From: an uncultured Slackia sp. | GTDB taxonomy: Bacteria > Actinomycetota > Coriobacteriia > Coriobacteriales > Eggerthellaceae | Length of the DNA stretch: 64,000 bases | NCBI RefSeq assembly: GCF_944321625.1 | Contig: NZ_CALUMA010000047.1 | Span: forward strand, 1 to 64,000 | Direction of reading: 5' to 3' | Made by a program: the position numbers and the translations under genes | In this document: in pieces, positions 43,460 through 51,623 of the stretch | Numbering within the stretch: the first letter of the stretch is position 1 | Layout: each line of letters opens with the position of its first letter | The notes under the pieces: generated by a model | What the model saw: only the letters and a program-made list of their open reading frames with translations | Told to the model about the DNA's origin: nothing | Databases searched by the model: none

Positions 43460-44124
43460 TAGTTCTCCTCCTTCTGGGCAGAGGCGGACGCATCCGCGGA
43501 GGTTGCAGATTCAGCGGGAGCCGCAGAGGACTCGGCAGACGAGGCGGCATCGGCCTTCTTCGCAGCCTTCTTCACGGGCCTTTTGGCACCCAGAAGCTCA
43601 TCGGCAAGATCGCGCTCGGCAGCCTGCTTCGCTTCCTCCTCGGCGGCGACCTTAGCGGTGGCTTCCTTCCGGGCCTCCATCACCTTTTCGTGCACCTTGG
43701 TAGGCGAAGGCTTGGCGGCAGCAGTCCCAGCGGCACCGGCAGCAGCGGCGGCGGCAGCTTCCTTTTCCTTTTCTGCCGTAGCGGCAGCACGCGCCTCTTT
43801 GGCAGCCTCGTTTGCAGCCTCGCGCTTCTTTTTGTCTTGACGCTCTTTATCGTACTTGGCCTTGCGAGCGGCGAAGGATTCCTTCTTCTCCACCTTCTGC
43901 TTGTTTTCCTTGTCGATGGCGTCGAGCGGGTTTTTCACCGGATCTTTGCTCAGCGGGTCGTAAATCTCGGTTTTGACGACCTTGTTCATCTCGTCCTGCG
44001 CGCTGCGGAACTTCTGCACGGCCGCTCCGATGGTCTTGGCAAGCTGCGGCAGCTTATCAGGGCCAAAGATGAGAAAGCCAAAGAGCAGGATGAGGAAAAG
44101 TTCGAATCCACCTATACCGAACAC
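43459..44124 (-). CDS. tatB: Sec-independent translocase TatB/TatA-type protein
   Basis: 221 residues from a GTG codon with AGAGGTAG just before it. One N-terminal helix, MFGIGGFELFLILLFGF, is followed by FGPDKLPQLAKTIG, the TatA/B hinge and amphipathic helix. The long Ala/Lys/Glu C-terminal tail favours TatB over TatA. It is translationally coupled to tatC. No separate TatA is in the window. Confidence 0.88.
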   Translation of the reverse strand: MFGIGGFELFLILLFGFLIFGPDKLPQLAKTIGAAVQKFRSAQDEMNKVVKTEIYDPLSKDPVKNPLDAIDKENKQKVEKKESFAARKAKYDKERQDKKKREAANEAAKEARAAATAEKEKEAAAAAAAGAAGTAAAKPSPTKVHEKVMEARKEATAKVAAEEEAKQAAERDLADELLGAKRPVKKAAKKADAASSAESSAAPAESATSADASASAQKEEN

Positions 44125-44386
44125 GTTCTACCTCTCACGTCATACTGCGGTTTGCATTACGGTTTGCGGTTGCCATGGCGCCAAAGGACGCACTGCTCCC
44201 CTAGCGCATAACTGCGCTATCTTACCACAGCGTTTCGCGGTGAGACCGCCCAATTACGCTCCGTTGCGCATCGCCAGCAATTCCGTACATTCGCGTAAAA
44301 GCGGCCGCACCGATCATCCGACGCAGCCGCCCTACCGCTTATTGCTCAAGCCATAGGCTCGAACGGATTGCGAGACCCCCAGAATC

Positions 44387-44725
44387 CTACAGCGCTTCCA
44401 CGCCGCGCGCACCGGTGCGGATGCGGATGCATTCCTCGACGGGCGATACGAAAATCTTGCCGTCACCCACCTCGCCGGTGCGCGCTGTGGCACAGATGAG
44501 TTCCACCACTTCATCCACCTTGGCGTCTTCCACCACCATCTCGATCTTCACCTTGGGAAGCATGTTCACGATGACCTCGCTACCGCGGTAGTACTCCTTC
44601 CATCCGTGGCTGTTCCCGCAACCCTGCACCTGCGAGAGCGTCATGCCCTTCATGCCCTGTTCGAGCAACGCCTCCTTGAGCGCCTCGAGCTTGGCGGGAC
44701 GGATGATTGCTTCAATCTTTTTCAT
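44387..44725 (-). CDS. glnB: Nitrogen regulatory PII protein
   Basis: 112 residues from ATG 44725 (AAGGAG before it), normal PII length. The T-loop region reads [19 protein letters not shown]; by residue count position 51 is Val, not the Tyr that is uridylylated or adenylylated in many bacteria. The C-terminal [19 protein letters not shown] is standard. It lies 90 bases downstream of amtB and probably forms a GlnK-AmtB pair that senses 2-oxoglutarate and ATP/ADP. Confidence 0.93.
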   Translation of the reverse strand: MKKIEAIIRPAKLEALKEALLEQGMKGMTLSQVQGCGNSHGWKEYYRGSEVIVNMLPKVKIEMVVEDAKVDEVVELICATARTGEVGDGKIFVSPVEECIRIRTGARGVEAL

Positions 44726-44814
44726 GATATGGCTCCTTACTTTTGAGCGTACTGCGCGAATAGCGGAACGTCGGATGGCTCGCCCGCACATCCACGCTTC
44801 ATTTGCGCGGCAAA

Positions 44815-46086
44815 TCAATCCAAACCGTTGAACGACGGGTAGGCGCTCTCGCCGTGCTGACGGGCGTCCAGGCCTTCGGCTTCCTCCTCGACCGACACGC
44901 GCAGACCGCCGAACAGCACTTTCACGACAAGACCGATGACGGCGGACGCCGCGGCAACGAAAACGACCGTCAGAGCAATACCTTCGACCTGAGCCAGAAG
45001 CAGCGCGGGGTCACCCGTGTACAGCAGGCCGCCGAAATCGGTCCACGACAGCTCGGGCACGCAGAACACGCCCGTGAGAACGCCGCCCACGATGCCACCC
45101 ACGCAGTGGCAGCCGAATGCGTCAAGCGCGTCGTCGTAGCCTATGCGCGGCTTGAGGAAAGCGATCGCTGCATAGCATATGGGCGACACGATGAGGCCCA
45201 TGACCACGGCGGCCCACATATCCACGAAGCCCGCAGCAGGCGTGATAACCACAAGACCTGCAACGATGCCCGTGCAGGCGCCGACGAGCGTCACCTTGCC
45301 GGTGCGCACACGCTCCACCAGCATCCAAGAAAGCATGGCAGCAGCCGGAGCCGCCATGGTATTGAGGAACGCAAGGGCGGCGATGCCATCGGCCGCGAAG
45401 GCAGATCCGCCGTTGAACCCGAACCATCCGAACCACAGTAGCCCTGCGCCCAGCACCACAAATGGCACATTATGCGGACGATACGACATGAGTCCGAATC
45501 CGCGGCGTTTGCCCAGAAGCAGACACAGCACCAGGCCAGTGAGGCCGGAGGAAATGTGAACCACGTCGCCTCCGGCGAAGTCCAGCGCGCCGATTGTGTC
45601 GCCAATCAGGCTGCCCTCGCCTCCCCACACCATGTGCGCAAGCGGAGCGTATACCACCAGGCACCACACGGCGACGAACGCCAACAGCGCGCCGAACTTC
45701 ATACGGCCCGCTACAGCGCCCGTGATAATGGCGGCCGTAATCATGGCAAATGCCATCTGGAACGCCACGTCGACAAGCGCGGGATACGTGTCGTGCGAAA
45801 GCGCCGCATCGGCCCCATTCAAAAGGTTGGCCAGCACTCCTTGGCAAAGAAGCTGGTCAAATCCTCCGAACACGGGATTCGACCCGTCTCCTCCGTACGC
45901 GAGCGACCATCCCGCCACTGCCCAAAGCACGCCAACGACGCCCAGAACGCCTACTGACATGATCATCGTATTGACCACGTTTTTGCGACGCGTGAGGCCG
46001 CCATAGAAAAACGCCAGTGCCGGCGTCATGAGGAACACCAGCATGGCGCATACCATCATGAAGCCCGTCGTACCTGAATCGAACAT
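44815..46086 (-). CDS. amtB: Ammonium transporter
   Basis: 423 residues, eleven predicted transmembrane helices. Signatures: [34 protein letters not shown], and the Amt stretch [18 protein letters not shown] containing the second pore histidine. It imports ammonium, with glnB downstream on the same transcript. GGGAG precedes the ATG. Confidence 0.95.
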   Translation of the reverse strand: MFDSGTTGFMMVCAMLVFLMTPALAFFYGGLTRRKNVVNTMIMSVGVLGVVGVLWAVAGWSLAYGGDGSNPVFGGFDQLLCQGVLANLLNGADAALSHDTYPALVDVAFQMAFAMITAAIITGAVAGRMKFGALLAFVAVWCLVVYAPLAHMVWGGEGSLIGDTIGALDFAGGDVVHISSGLTGLVLCLLLGKRRGFGLMSYRPHNVPFVVLGAGLLWFGWFGFNGGSAFAADGIAALAFLNTMAAPAAAMLSWMLVERVRTGKVTLVGACTGIVAGLVVITPAAGFVDMWAAVVMGLIVSPICYAAIAFLKPRIGYDDALDAFGCHCVGGIVGGVLTGVFCVPELSWTDFGGLLYTGDPALLLAQVEGIALTVVFVAAASAVIGLVVKVLFGGLRVSVEEEAEGLDARQHGESAYPSFNGLD

Positions 46087-46189
46087 TACCGCTCCCTTCT
46101 TCTACATTGATACTGGTTCCCCGCATAGGAGCGTAGGATTGCGTTGCAACGCATCGAATTATGGGGCGGGTCTTGGAGCAGAAACTCAA

Positions 46190-46217
46190 GAATCGCTTTA
46201 GTTAACTAAAGCGATTC
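46190..46217. promoter_or_regulatory. Perfect 28-bp palindrome upstream of amtB
   Basis: GAATCGCTTTAGTT followed immediately by its exact complement, centred on GTTAAC, about 104 bp upstream of the amtB start. It is a candidate operator for the nitrogen regulator encoded next door, or a cruciform. No T run supports a terminator. Confidence 0.55.
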
Positions 46218-46290
46218 ACGTACGAAATAGGAAGGAAATGCTAGGTTACGTGCGCGAAACAAGGCGTTTAGGGAGTGCAGAGCGGAAAGT

Positions 46291-46420
46291 GTCGTTCATG
46301 CTGCAGTTTTCGCACGCCATGAGAAATAGAGCAGAATACTGCACCCTTTTGACCAGCCATTATGCAAAAAGTCCGGCGAGAATACTCGCCGGACCCATGA
46401 AAAACTGCAGCATGAACGAC
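46291..46420. repeat. 130-bp intergenic element with perfect 20-nt inverted ends
   Basis: 46291-46310 and 46401-46420 are exact inverted 20-mers flanking 90 nt. The interior holds the response-regulator terminator at 46371-46394. The inner end of the arms (GCAGTTTT) also occurs in the element at 7078-7211 as GCRGTTTTC. Confidence 0.7.
46371..46394 (-). terminator. Terminator of the GlnR-like regulator gene
   Basis: GTCCGGCGAG-AATA-CTCGCCGGAC, a perfect 10-bp stem, followed on the minus strand by TTTTTGC. It lies 100 bases past the regulator stop. Confidence 0.9.
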
Positions 46421-46496
46421 TGCCTTGCCTCCGAAAACGCTGGGCGACAGAAACCAACCCTGATCTCGATGCAAGACATCTCGCAGGAGGCACTTA

Positions 46497-47168
46497 CTAG
46501 TTCACCCAGAGGTATCCTGCGCCGCGCACGGTTTCCAAATGCTGCGCCATCTCGGGGCCCAGCTTGGCACGCAAGCGTCGCACGTGAACATCCACCGTGC
46601 GGCTGCCGCCATAATAGTCAAAGCCCCACACCTGCGACAGAAGCACCTCGCGCGAATAGATGCGTCCGGGATGCGTGGCCAAAAACGACAGCAACGCGTA
46701 TTCCATAAACGTGAGGTCGATGGGCTCCCCCGCCACTTTCACCTGGTAGGTGGCAAGATTGATGGTCATCGAACCCACATGCACGAAATCGGCGTCGGCC
46801 GTGGCCTCGCCCGGCCACAGAAGCCTGCGGCAACGCAGCTTCATCTCTTCATCCGATGCCCCTGACGACGCAAAGTCGAGCGACACCTGCATGGGAAGAC
46901 GCAGCGTCTCGATATCGCCTTCGTCGACGACCAGGAACAGCGCGGCCGGTCCGCCCGTCAATGCCTGGGCGAGACGCGCCACGTCGCACGACCCGTCGGT
47001 GTCGTCGACCACCAGCAAGTCGGCGTCGAGGTTGCGTCCCATGGAAATCACCTGGCTGATGGGCGCCTTGAGCACGCGCACCTCAGCGTCCATCGAGGCA
47101 AACAGGGTGGCAGCGTGCTCGGGGGTTATCGTGCGTCCGCAAGAAACAAGTATGGTTTTCGAATGCAT
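46497..47168 (-). CDS. OmpR-family winged-helix regulator with atypical receiver (GlnR-like)
   Basis: 223 residues. The C-terminal DNA-binding domain (about 125-223) is clear: LTFMEYALLSFLATHPGRIYSREVL in pieces, then VWGFDYYGGSRTVDVHVRRLR and ETVRGAGYLW. The N-terminal domain has a receiver fold but lacks the usual paired acidic residues near the first strand (ILVSCGRT), as in phosphorylation-independent GlnR-type regulators. It lies just downstream of glnA and upstream of amtB-glnB, which supports a role in nitrogen control. No histidine kinase adjoins it. Confidence 0.82.
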   Translation of the reverse strand: MHSKTILVSCGRTITPEHAATLFASMDAEVRVLKAPISQVISMGRNLDADLLVVDDTDGSCDVARLAQALTGGPAALFLVVDEGDIETLRLPMQVSLDFASSGASDEEMKLRCRRLLWPGEATADADFVHVGSMTINLATYQVKVAGEPIDLTFMEYALLSFLATHPGRIYSREVLLSQVWGFDYYGGSRTVDVHVRRLRAKLGPEMAQHLETVRGAGYLWVN

Positions 47169-47186
47169 GAACTCAACGCCCCCTTT

Positions 47187-48518
47187 CTACAGCGTGGCCA
47201 AGTATCGATCGAGTTCCCATTGTGTCACGTGCGAGCGGAATTTCTCCCACTCCGCGCGCTTGTTCTCCACAAGCCAAGCGTGGGCGGCGTCCCCCAGCAC
47301 CTCGCGCATGAAATCCGACTTCTCGAACGCGTCCACGGCACGCGAGAGATCGGTGGGCAGCGCGGCGATTCCCAGCTCCTCGCGCTGCGCGGCGGAAAGC
47401 TCGAACGCGTTTTCCGTGAGCGGTGCCGGCAGCTGAAGGTTCTCTTCGATACCGCGCAGACCGGCGGCGATGAGAGCCGAAAGCGCCAGATAGGGGTTTG
47501 CAGCCGAATCGACGCTGCGCACGGCCACGCGCGTGGAGTTGCCCTTGGCGGGCTTGTAACGCGGCACGCGTACCATGGCCGAGCGGTTGGAATTGCCCCA
47601 GCAGATATGCGTAGGACAGCAGAAGCCCGAGACGATGCGCTTGTAGGAATTCACGTACTGGTTGGTGACCAGGGAATACTCCGGAGCATACTTCAAAAGG
47701 CCGGCGATATAGCGCTTTGCCACCGACGAAAGGCCAAAACCCTCGGGGTCATCGGCATCGAAGAAGGCGTTGCCGGTGCCGTCGAACAGCGACATATGCA
47801 TATGCATGCCGCTGCCCTGCTCATGTTCGAGCGGCTTGGGCATGAACGTGGCATACAGGCCGCGCTCGCATGCCGTTTCCTTGATTACCAGACGCGAGGT
47901 CATCACGGCGTCCGCCGCGGCAAGGGCATCGCTGTAGCGCAGGTCGATCTCCTGCTGCGCAGGCGCCGATTCGTGGTGCGAATACTCGACGGGGATGCCC
48001 ATCTGCTCAAGGGTGAGCACGGTGTCGCGACGCAGATCGGCCGCGTTGTCGAGCGGGGCAAGGTCGAAGTAGCCGCCTCGGTCGATGGGCTCGGGCGCCT
48101 CGTCGCTCTTGAAGCAGAAGTACTCGATGGCAGTGCCCACATTGACCGAATAGCCCATGTCGGAAGCCTTATCCAGCACGCGCATGAGGATCTGGCGAGA
48201 ATCGCCCGCCGCAGGAGCCCCGTCGGGCGTGCGGATATCGCAGAACATGCGTGCCACGCCATTGTTGGCGGGACGCCACGGAAGCATCTGGAAGGTGGAG
48301 GGGTCGGGGTGCGCCAGCATGTCGCTTTCCTGCAGCGGAGCCAGGCCGTTTACGCTCGCGCCATCAAAACCCACGCCCTCTTCGAAGGCGGATTCCACAT
48401 CGGAGGGCGTAATGGCAACGTTTTTCAGGCCGCCTAGAAGATCGGTGAACCACAGGCGAAGAAAACGGATGTCACGCTCTTCGATCTGCTTGATGACGTA
48501 TGCCTTCGTATCGATCAT
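47187..48518 (-). CDS. glnA: Glutamine synthetase type I
   Basis: 443 residues, GSI-alpha length, without the 25-residue insertion and adenylylation loop of GSI-beta. Signatures: GVGFDGASVNG, the ATP-binding KRIVSGFCCPTH region, NRSAMVRVPRY, and the latch helix at the C-terminus (EKFRSHVTQWELDRYLATL in pieces). It makes glutamine from glutamate and ammonia. GGAGGAACA precedes the ATG. A near-palindrome CCTCACGTCAGG lies at 48571-48582 in the promoter region. Confidence 0.95.
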   Translation of the reverse strand: MIDTKAYVIKQIEERDIRFLRLWFTDLLGGLKNVAITPSDVESAFEEGVGFDGASVNGLAPLQESDMLAHPDPSTFQMLPWRPANNGVARMFCDIRTPDGAPAAGDSRQILMRVLDKASDMGYSVNVGTAIEYFCFKSDEAPEPIDRGGYFDLAPLDNAADLRRDTVLTLEQMGIPVEYSHHESAPAQQEIDLRYSDALAAADAVMTSRLVIKETACERGLYATFMPKPLEHEQGSGMHMHMSLFDGTGNAFFDADDPEGFGLSSVAKRYIAGLLKYAPEYSLVTNQYVNSYKRIVSGFCCPTHICWGNSNRSAMVRVPRYKPAKGNSTRVAVRSVDSAANPYLALSALIAAGLRGIEENLQLPAPLTENAFELSAAQREELGIAALPTDLSRAVDAFEKSDFMREVLGDAAHAWLVENKRAEWEKFRSHVTQWELDRYLATL

Positions 48519-48608
48519 TGTTCCTCCAACATGCCGGCAGCACTTTATCCGGGTATAGTATCACCTGACGTGAGGTCATCCGTTTCAGACGCGTTAAGTA
48601 TCGCCTTC

Positions 48609-49343
48609 TTATGCCACTCCCAGGCGGCGAGCCATGACCTGGTTGGCAGCAAGCTCCTCGGCGTCGTCGAGCGGCTCGAGCTCAATCGCATTGCCGCGAC
48701 GCTCGTATGCGCGCGCAATAAGCCAGTCAGCCACCTGGGGGTTCTTAGGCAAAAGCGGGCCGTGCAGATAGGTTCCAATCAGGTTGCCCTGGTGCACGCC
48801 CTCGAAGCCGTCTTGACCGTTGTTGCCGAACGTCTTGCCCAACACGCGGCCGAGCGGATTCACGCCCGAGCCCAATGTGGTGCGCCCGCCGTGGTTCTCA
48901 AACCCCACGATGGGCATGTCGCAGATATCGCTCTGGATGACCGCGTTACCGATCAGGCGCCCCTCACCTCGCACCGTTTCCATGTCGATGATGCCCAAGC
49001 CCTCTACCACCACGTCGTCCATCGCATAGCTGTGCCCCAGGAACTGATAGCCGCCGCACACGGCAAGGAGTGCACCGCCATCAGCAACATACGCCGAAAG
49101 CTCGGCTTTGCGCTCCATCATGGCGTCTTTCACGATCATCTGCTCGCGATCGGCACCGCCGCCAATGAACACGATGTCGGCACGGGAAAAATCCATCGCG
49201 TCACCCATGCCCACTTCCTGCACTTCCACAGGCAGGCCGCGCCATTCCAACCGGCGGCGCAGGCAAATCACGTTGCCACCATCGCCATACAAGTTCAAAA
49301 GTTCGGGGAACAGATGCACGATTGTCAGAGGCTTTACCGTCAT
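48609..49343 (-). CDS. gatD: Lipid II isoglutaminyl synthase, glutaminase subunit GatD
   Basis: 244 residues from ATG 49343, preceded by AGAGGGG. It is a class I glutamine amidotransferase-like domain: the nucleophile is in ALLAVCGGYQFLG and the histidine in GTYLHGPLLPKN. With MurT it amidates the alpha-carboxyl of D-Glu in lipid II. It starts 1 base after the murT stop, so the two are coupled. Confidence 0.92.
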   Translation of the reverse strand: MTVKPLTIVHLFPELLNLYGDGGNVICLRRRLEWRGLPVEVQEVGMGDAMDFSRADIVFIGGGADREQMIVKDAMMERKAELSAYVADGGALLAVCGGYQFLGHSYAMDDVVVEGLGIIDMETVRGEGRLIGNAVIQSDICDMPIVGFENHGGRTTLGSGVNPLGRVLGKTFGNNGQDGFEGVHQGNLIGTYLHGPLLPKNPQVADWLIARAYERRGNAIELEPLDDAEELAANQVMARRLGVA

Positions 49344-49344
49344 A

Positions 49345-50886
49345 TTAGTTCCCCTCTTTGGATACTTGGTTTCCTTTAGAAACTTCATTTATATTTGAGT
49401 CTTGTACTATATTTTGCGCTTTATCACTTTGAGAATCTTGAACGGAATTCGAAACTTGTTCACTCCAGGGAATATTTCCTGTAGATTCCCATTCAGCATG
49501 CAGCTTTTCAAGCTCTCGACGCACTTCGGGCAACGCCGTGTAGTTGGCAATGATGTAAGCGCGTCCATCCTCGGCGCAAGTCGCTTCCATAACCTGAGCG
49601 ACGTTATCCACAATCTGGGCCTTGATGCCGGCATACTTCAAGCGCACCTGCATGTCGTTCGCGCGGCTGCCGCCCACGAACGCCTTGAGGCCTTCGATAT
49701 GCGCCCAGTTCTCGAAGTCGATGTCCCAGAACCACGAGACATCGTGCCCGTCGGGGTCGTTGTCGTTGACGAACAAGGCCAGTACGCGCCCCTGCTCCTG
49801 CAGCACGATGCGGATGTTCTGGTTGAAGCCAGTGGGGTTTTTGGCCAGATTGGTCATCACGCTGCGCTCGCCGAAATCGAACACCTGCAAGCGTCCGTTC
49901 GTAGGCCGGTACGCCAATACACTCTTTTGGAAACCATCGTATTCCACCAGGAAGGACATCTTGGATGCCGCATAGGCCGCCAGCACGTTGTACACCATGT
50001 ACACGCCCGTTTGCCCCGTGCGCACCTCGTGCCCATCAATGTCGAACACGAAGCCTTCGTCGGTCGCGCGCACGTTCTCGGCGGCGAACTTCAGCTCGGG
50101 CCTGCCCCATCCGCACTCCTTGCAGCGGTATGCGCCCAGCTTGTCATAGTGCACGTATTCGTATTCCAGCACGCCGCCGCACTTCTGGCAGAAGCGGCTG
50201 TCGCTCACGCGGTCGGCGGAAAGCCCCAGGTCGCCCTTGATGCCGAACGCAAACGACCTGTTGGACACGCGGTCGGCGATGGCCGCGCACAAGGGGTCGT
50301 CGCCGTTGTAGATAAAGATGGTTTCGGGTGTCTTGAGCAGAGCCTCAGCGATCACATCCTGGATGCGGTCGATTTCGCCGAAGCGATCCAGCTGGTCGCG
50401 GAACAGGTTAAGCAGCATGAAATAGCGCGGCTTCACGCGCGGCAAGACGAACTTGGTGTAAAGCTCGTCGCACTCGAAACATACGATGGGCTTGGCGGAG
50501 ACTGCGGCGCCCACAGCGGTCTGGGAATCCGGCGAAGCCTTTGGCGTCGATGACGCGCCCGCCTCTCGCACGTTCCCCTTTTCCGGCCCCACCAACAGCG
50601 CCGTGACCACGCCGGACTGCAAGTTATTGCCCTCGCGGTTGCACACAAGCGGCCTGCCGGAGGTGGCCAGGCAGTCGGCGATAAGATTCGTTGTGGTTGT
50701 TTTGCCATTAGTTCCCGAAACCACAATCACGGGATCCACCTGGCGCGCCAGATCCGTCAAAACGAGCGGGTCAATCTTGAGCGCGATCGCGCCCGGGATG
50801 TTGCCCGCTGCGCGATGCATGAACGTCTCGCCGCCCCAGCGAGCCGCACGGCCCGCGAACGCCGCAAGTTTAGAACGAAATCCCAT
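49345..50886 (-). CDS. murT: Lipid II isoglutaminyl synthase, Mur-ligase subunit MurT
   Basis: 513 residues. The Mur ligase ATP loop is VSGTNGKTTTTNL (about 57-69). A zinc ribbon CQKCGG...CKECGW follows near 240-265, as in characterised MurT. The DUF1727-type C-terminus is present. An extra tail of about 40 residues rich in Ser/Asn/Gln follows the domain. It pairs with GatD immediately downstream. A structured leader precedes the ATG. Confidence 0.93.
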   Translation of the reverse strand: MGFRSKLAAFAGRAARWGGETFMHRAAGNIPGAIALKIDPLVLTDLARQVDPVIVVSGTNGKTTTTNLIADCLATSGRPLVCNREGNNLQSGVVTALLVGPEKGNVREAGASSTPKASPDSQTAVGAAVSAKPIVCFECDELYTKFVLPRVKPRYFMLLNLFRDQLDRFGEIDRIQDVIAEALLKTPETIFIYNGDDPLCAAIADRVSNRSFAFGIKGDLGLSADRVSDSRFCQKCGGVLEYEYVHYDKLGAYRCKECGWGRPELKFAAENVRATDEGFVFDIDGHEVRTGQTGVYMVYNVLAAYAASKMSFLVEYDGFQKSVLAYRPTNGRLQVFDFGERSVMTNLAKNPTGFNQNIRIVLQEQGRVLALFVNDNDPDGHDVSWFWDIDFENWAHIEGLKAFVGGSRANDMQVRLKYAGIKAQIVDNVAQVMEATCAEDGRAYIIANYTALPEVRRELEKLHAEWESTGNIPWSEQVSNSVQDSQSDKAQNIVQDSNINEVSKGNQVSKEGN

Positions 50887-50893
50887 ATTTCAC

Positions 50894-50962
50894 CTCGTGT
50901 ATCGGCGATTACTCGCAAGCGCGCCGAGGCGCGCATCATTTCCAAATATTGCATCATACACG
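50894..50962 (-). promoter_or_regulatory. Nested stems in the murT leader
   Basis: An outer stem TCGTGTAT/ATACACGA (50894-50901, 50955-50962) encloses an inner hairpin GCGCGCC-GA-GGCGCGC (50918-50933). It begins 8 bases before the murT start codon and would sit at the ribosome-binding region. Confidence 0.4.
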
Positions 50963-51115
50963 AAGGCACCCCGCACATCCTCATGGAGCACAGGGCTTCA
51001 ACAAACGGGCAGCTCGATTCAAACCAGACACAAAGCAGGCTGAGTAAGATTAGAGTTCCTCCGTCGCAAAGCATGAGCGCATTCGACCAACTCGCCGGCC
51101 AAGAAACTGACAGTT

Positions 51116-51302
51116 CGTGGACGTTTTTGCGACTTTCCCGGATTATGCATCCCTATAAAAAAGTTAGCGATAGCTATTTCCAGGCGTTTCTGAAGGACGT
51201 TGAGAACGGCTCGCTTCGTTCGATACGAAAAAGAGGACGAAACACCCAAAATCAACCCATGACAGCCAAATCCATCCCGGTAAACTCGCAAAAACGTCCA
51301 CG
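51116..51302. repeat. 187-bp intergenic element with 26-nt inverted ends
   Basis: 51116-51141 and 51277-51302 are inverted copies matching at 24 of 26 positions. The interior of 135 nt is AT-richer than the neighbouring genes. No gene between 50963 and 51369 is convincing. Confidence 0.75.
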
Positions 51303-51369
51303 GAATACGAAAGAACTGGCAGAAGAGAATGCTACCGTCGATCGAGAGAGCGCTACCCCGACGCATTAG

Positions 51370-51501
51370 AGGTGAGGGGAATTGCGACTGCCTCGCAGCA
51401 CAGCTGCCTCGCAGCGCGATAGCATCGCGGCCATGCCCTCCTTCGTAGAGCTCGGCGGCGCGACGTCCCAGATCGATGCCGTACAAAGGCCTTCCCGTCA
51501 T
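51370..51501 (-). pseudogene. Possible remnant of a helix-turn-helix (transposase-type) gene
   Basis: An ATG at 51501 has a strong ribosome-binding site (GGGAGG, 7 nt). The first about 30 residues (GIDLGRRAAELYEGG, GRDAIALR) look like the first helices of an HTH_23/IS3-type domain, but the similarity stops abruptly and the frame runs on into the inverted-repeat element. This suggests a truncated and frameshifted gene. It could also be a short unknown ORF. Confidence 0.3.
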
Positions 51502-51594
51502 AAGGAAACCTCCCACTTCTCATGTCCAAGAAATGGGAGGCGGTTCAAAATGGGCGGCGCAACTTGCGAACAGCGCCACATCCGTTCACCACAG

Positions 51595-51616
51595 GCGCCG
51601 GCCAGAAGACCGGCGC
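51595..51616 (-). terminator. Hairpin just past the GSIII gene
   Basis: GCGCCGG pairs with CCGGCGC around an 8-nt loop, 8 bases past the stop codon. There is no T run, so it may be a weak terminator. Confidence 0.5.
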
Positions 51617-51623
51617 GACATTT

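Noticed and set aside
46238-46708. Plus-strand ORF with a fair ribosome-binding site upstream of the GlnR-like gene
   Set aside because: It runs through the 20-nt inverted repeat and the terminator and then overlaps the regulator antisense. No domain is visible.
50815-51369. 184-codon plus-strand frame between murT and GSIII
   Set aside because: No ribosome-binding site or domain; it crosses the inverted-repeat element.
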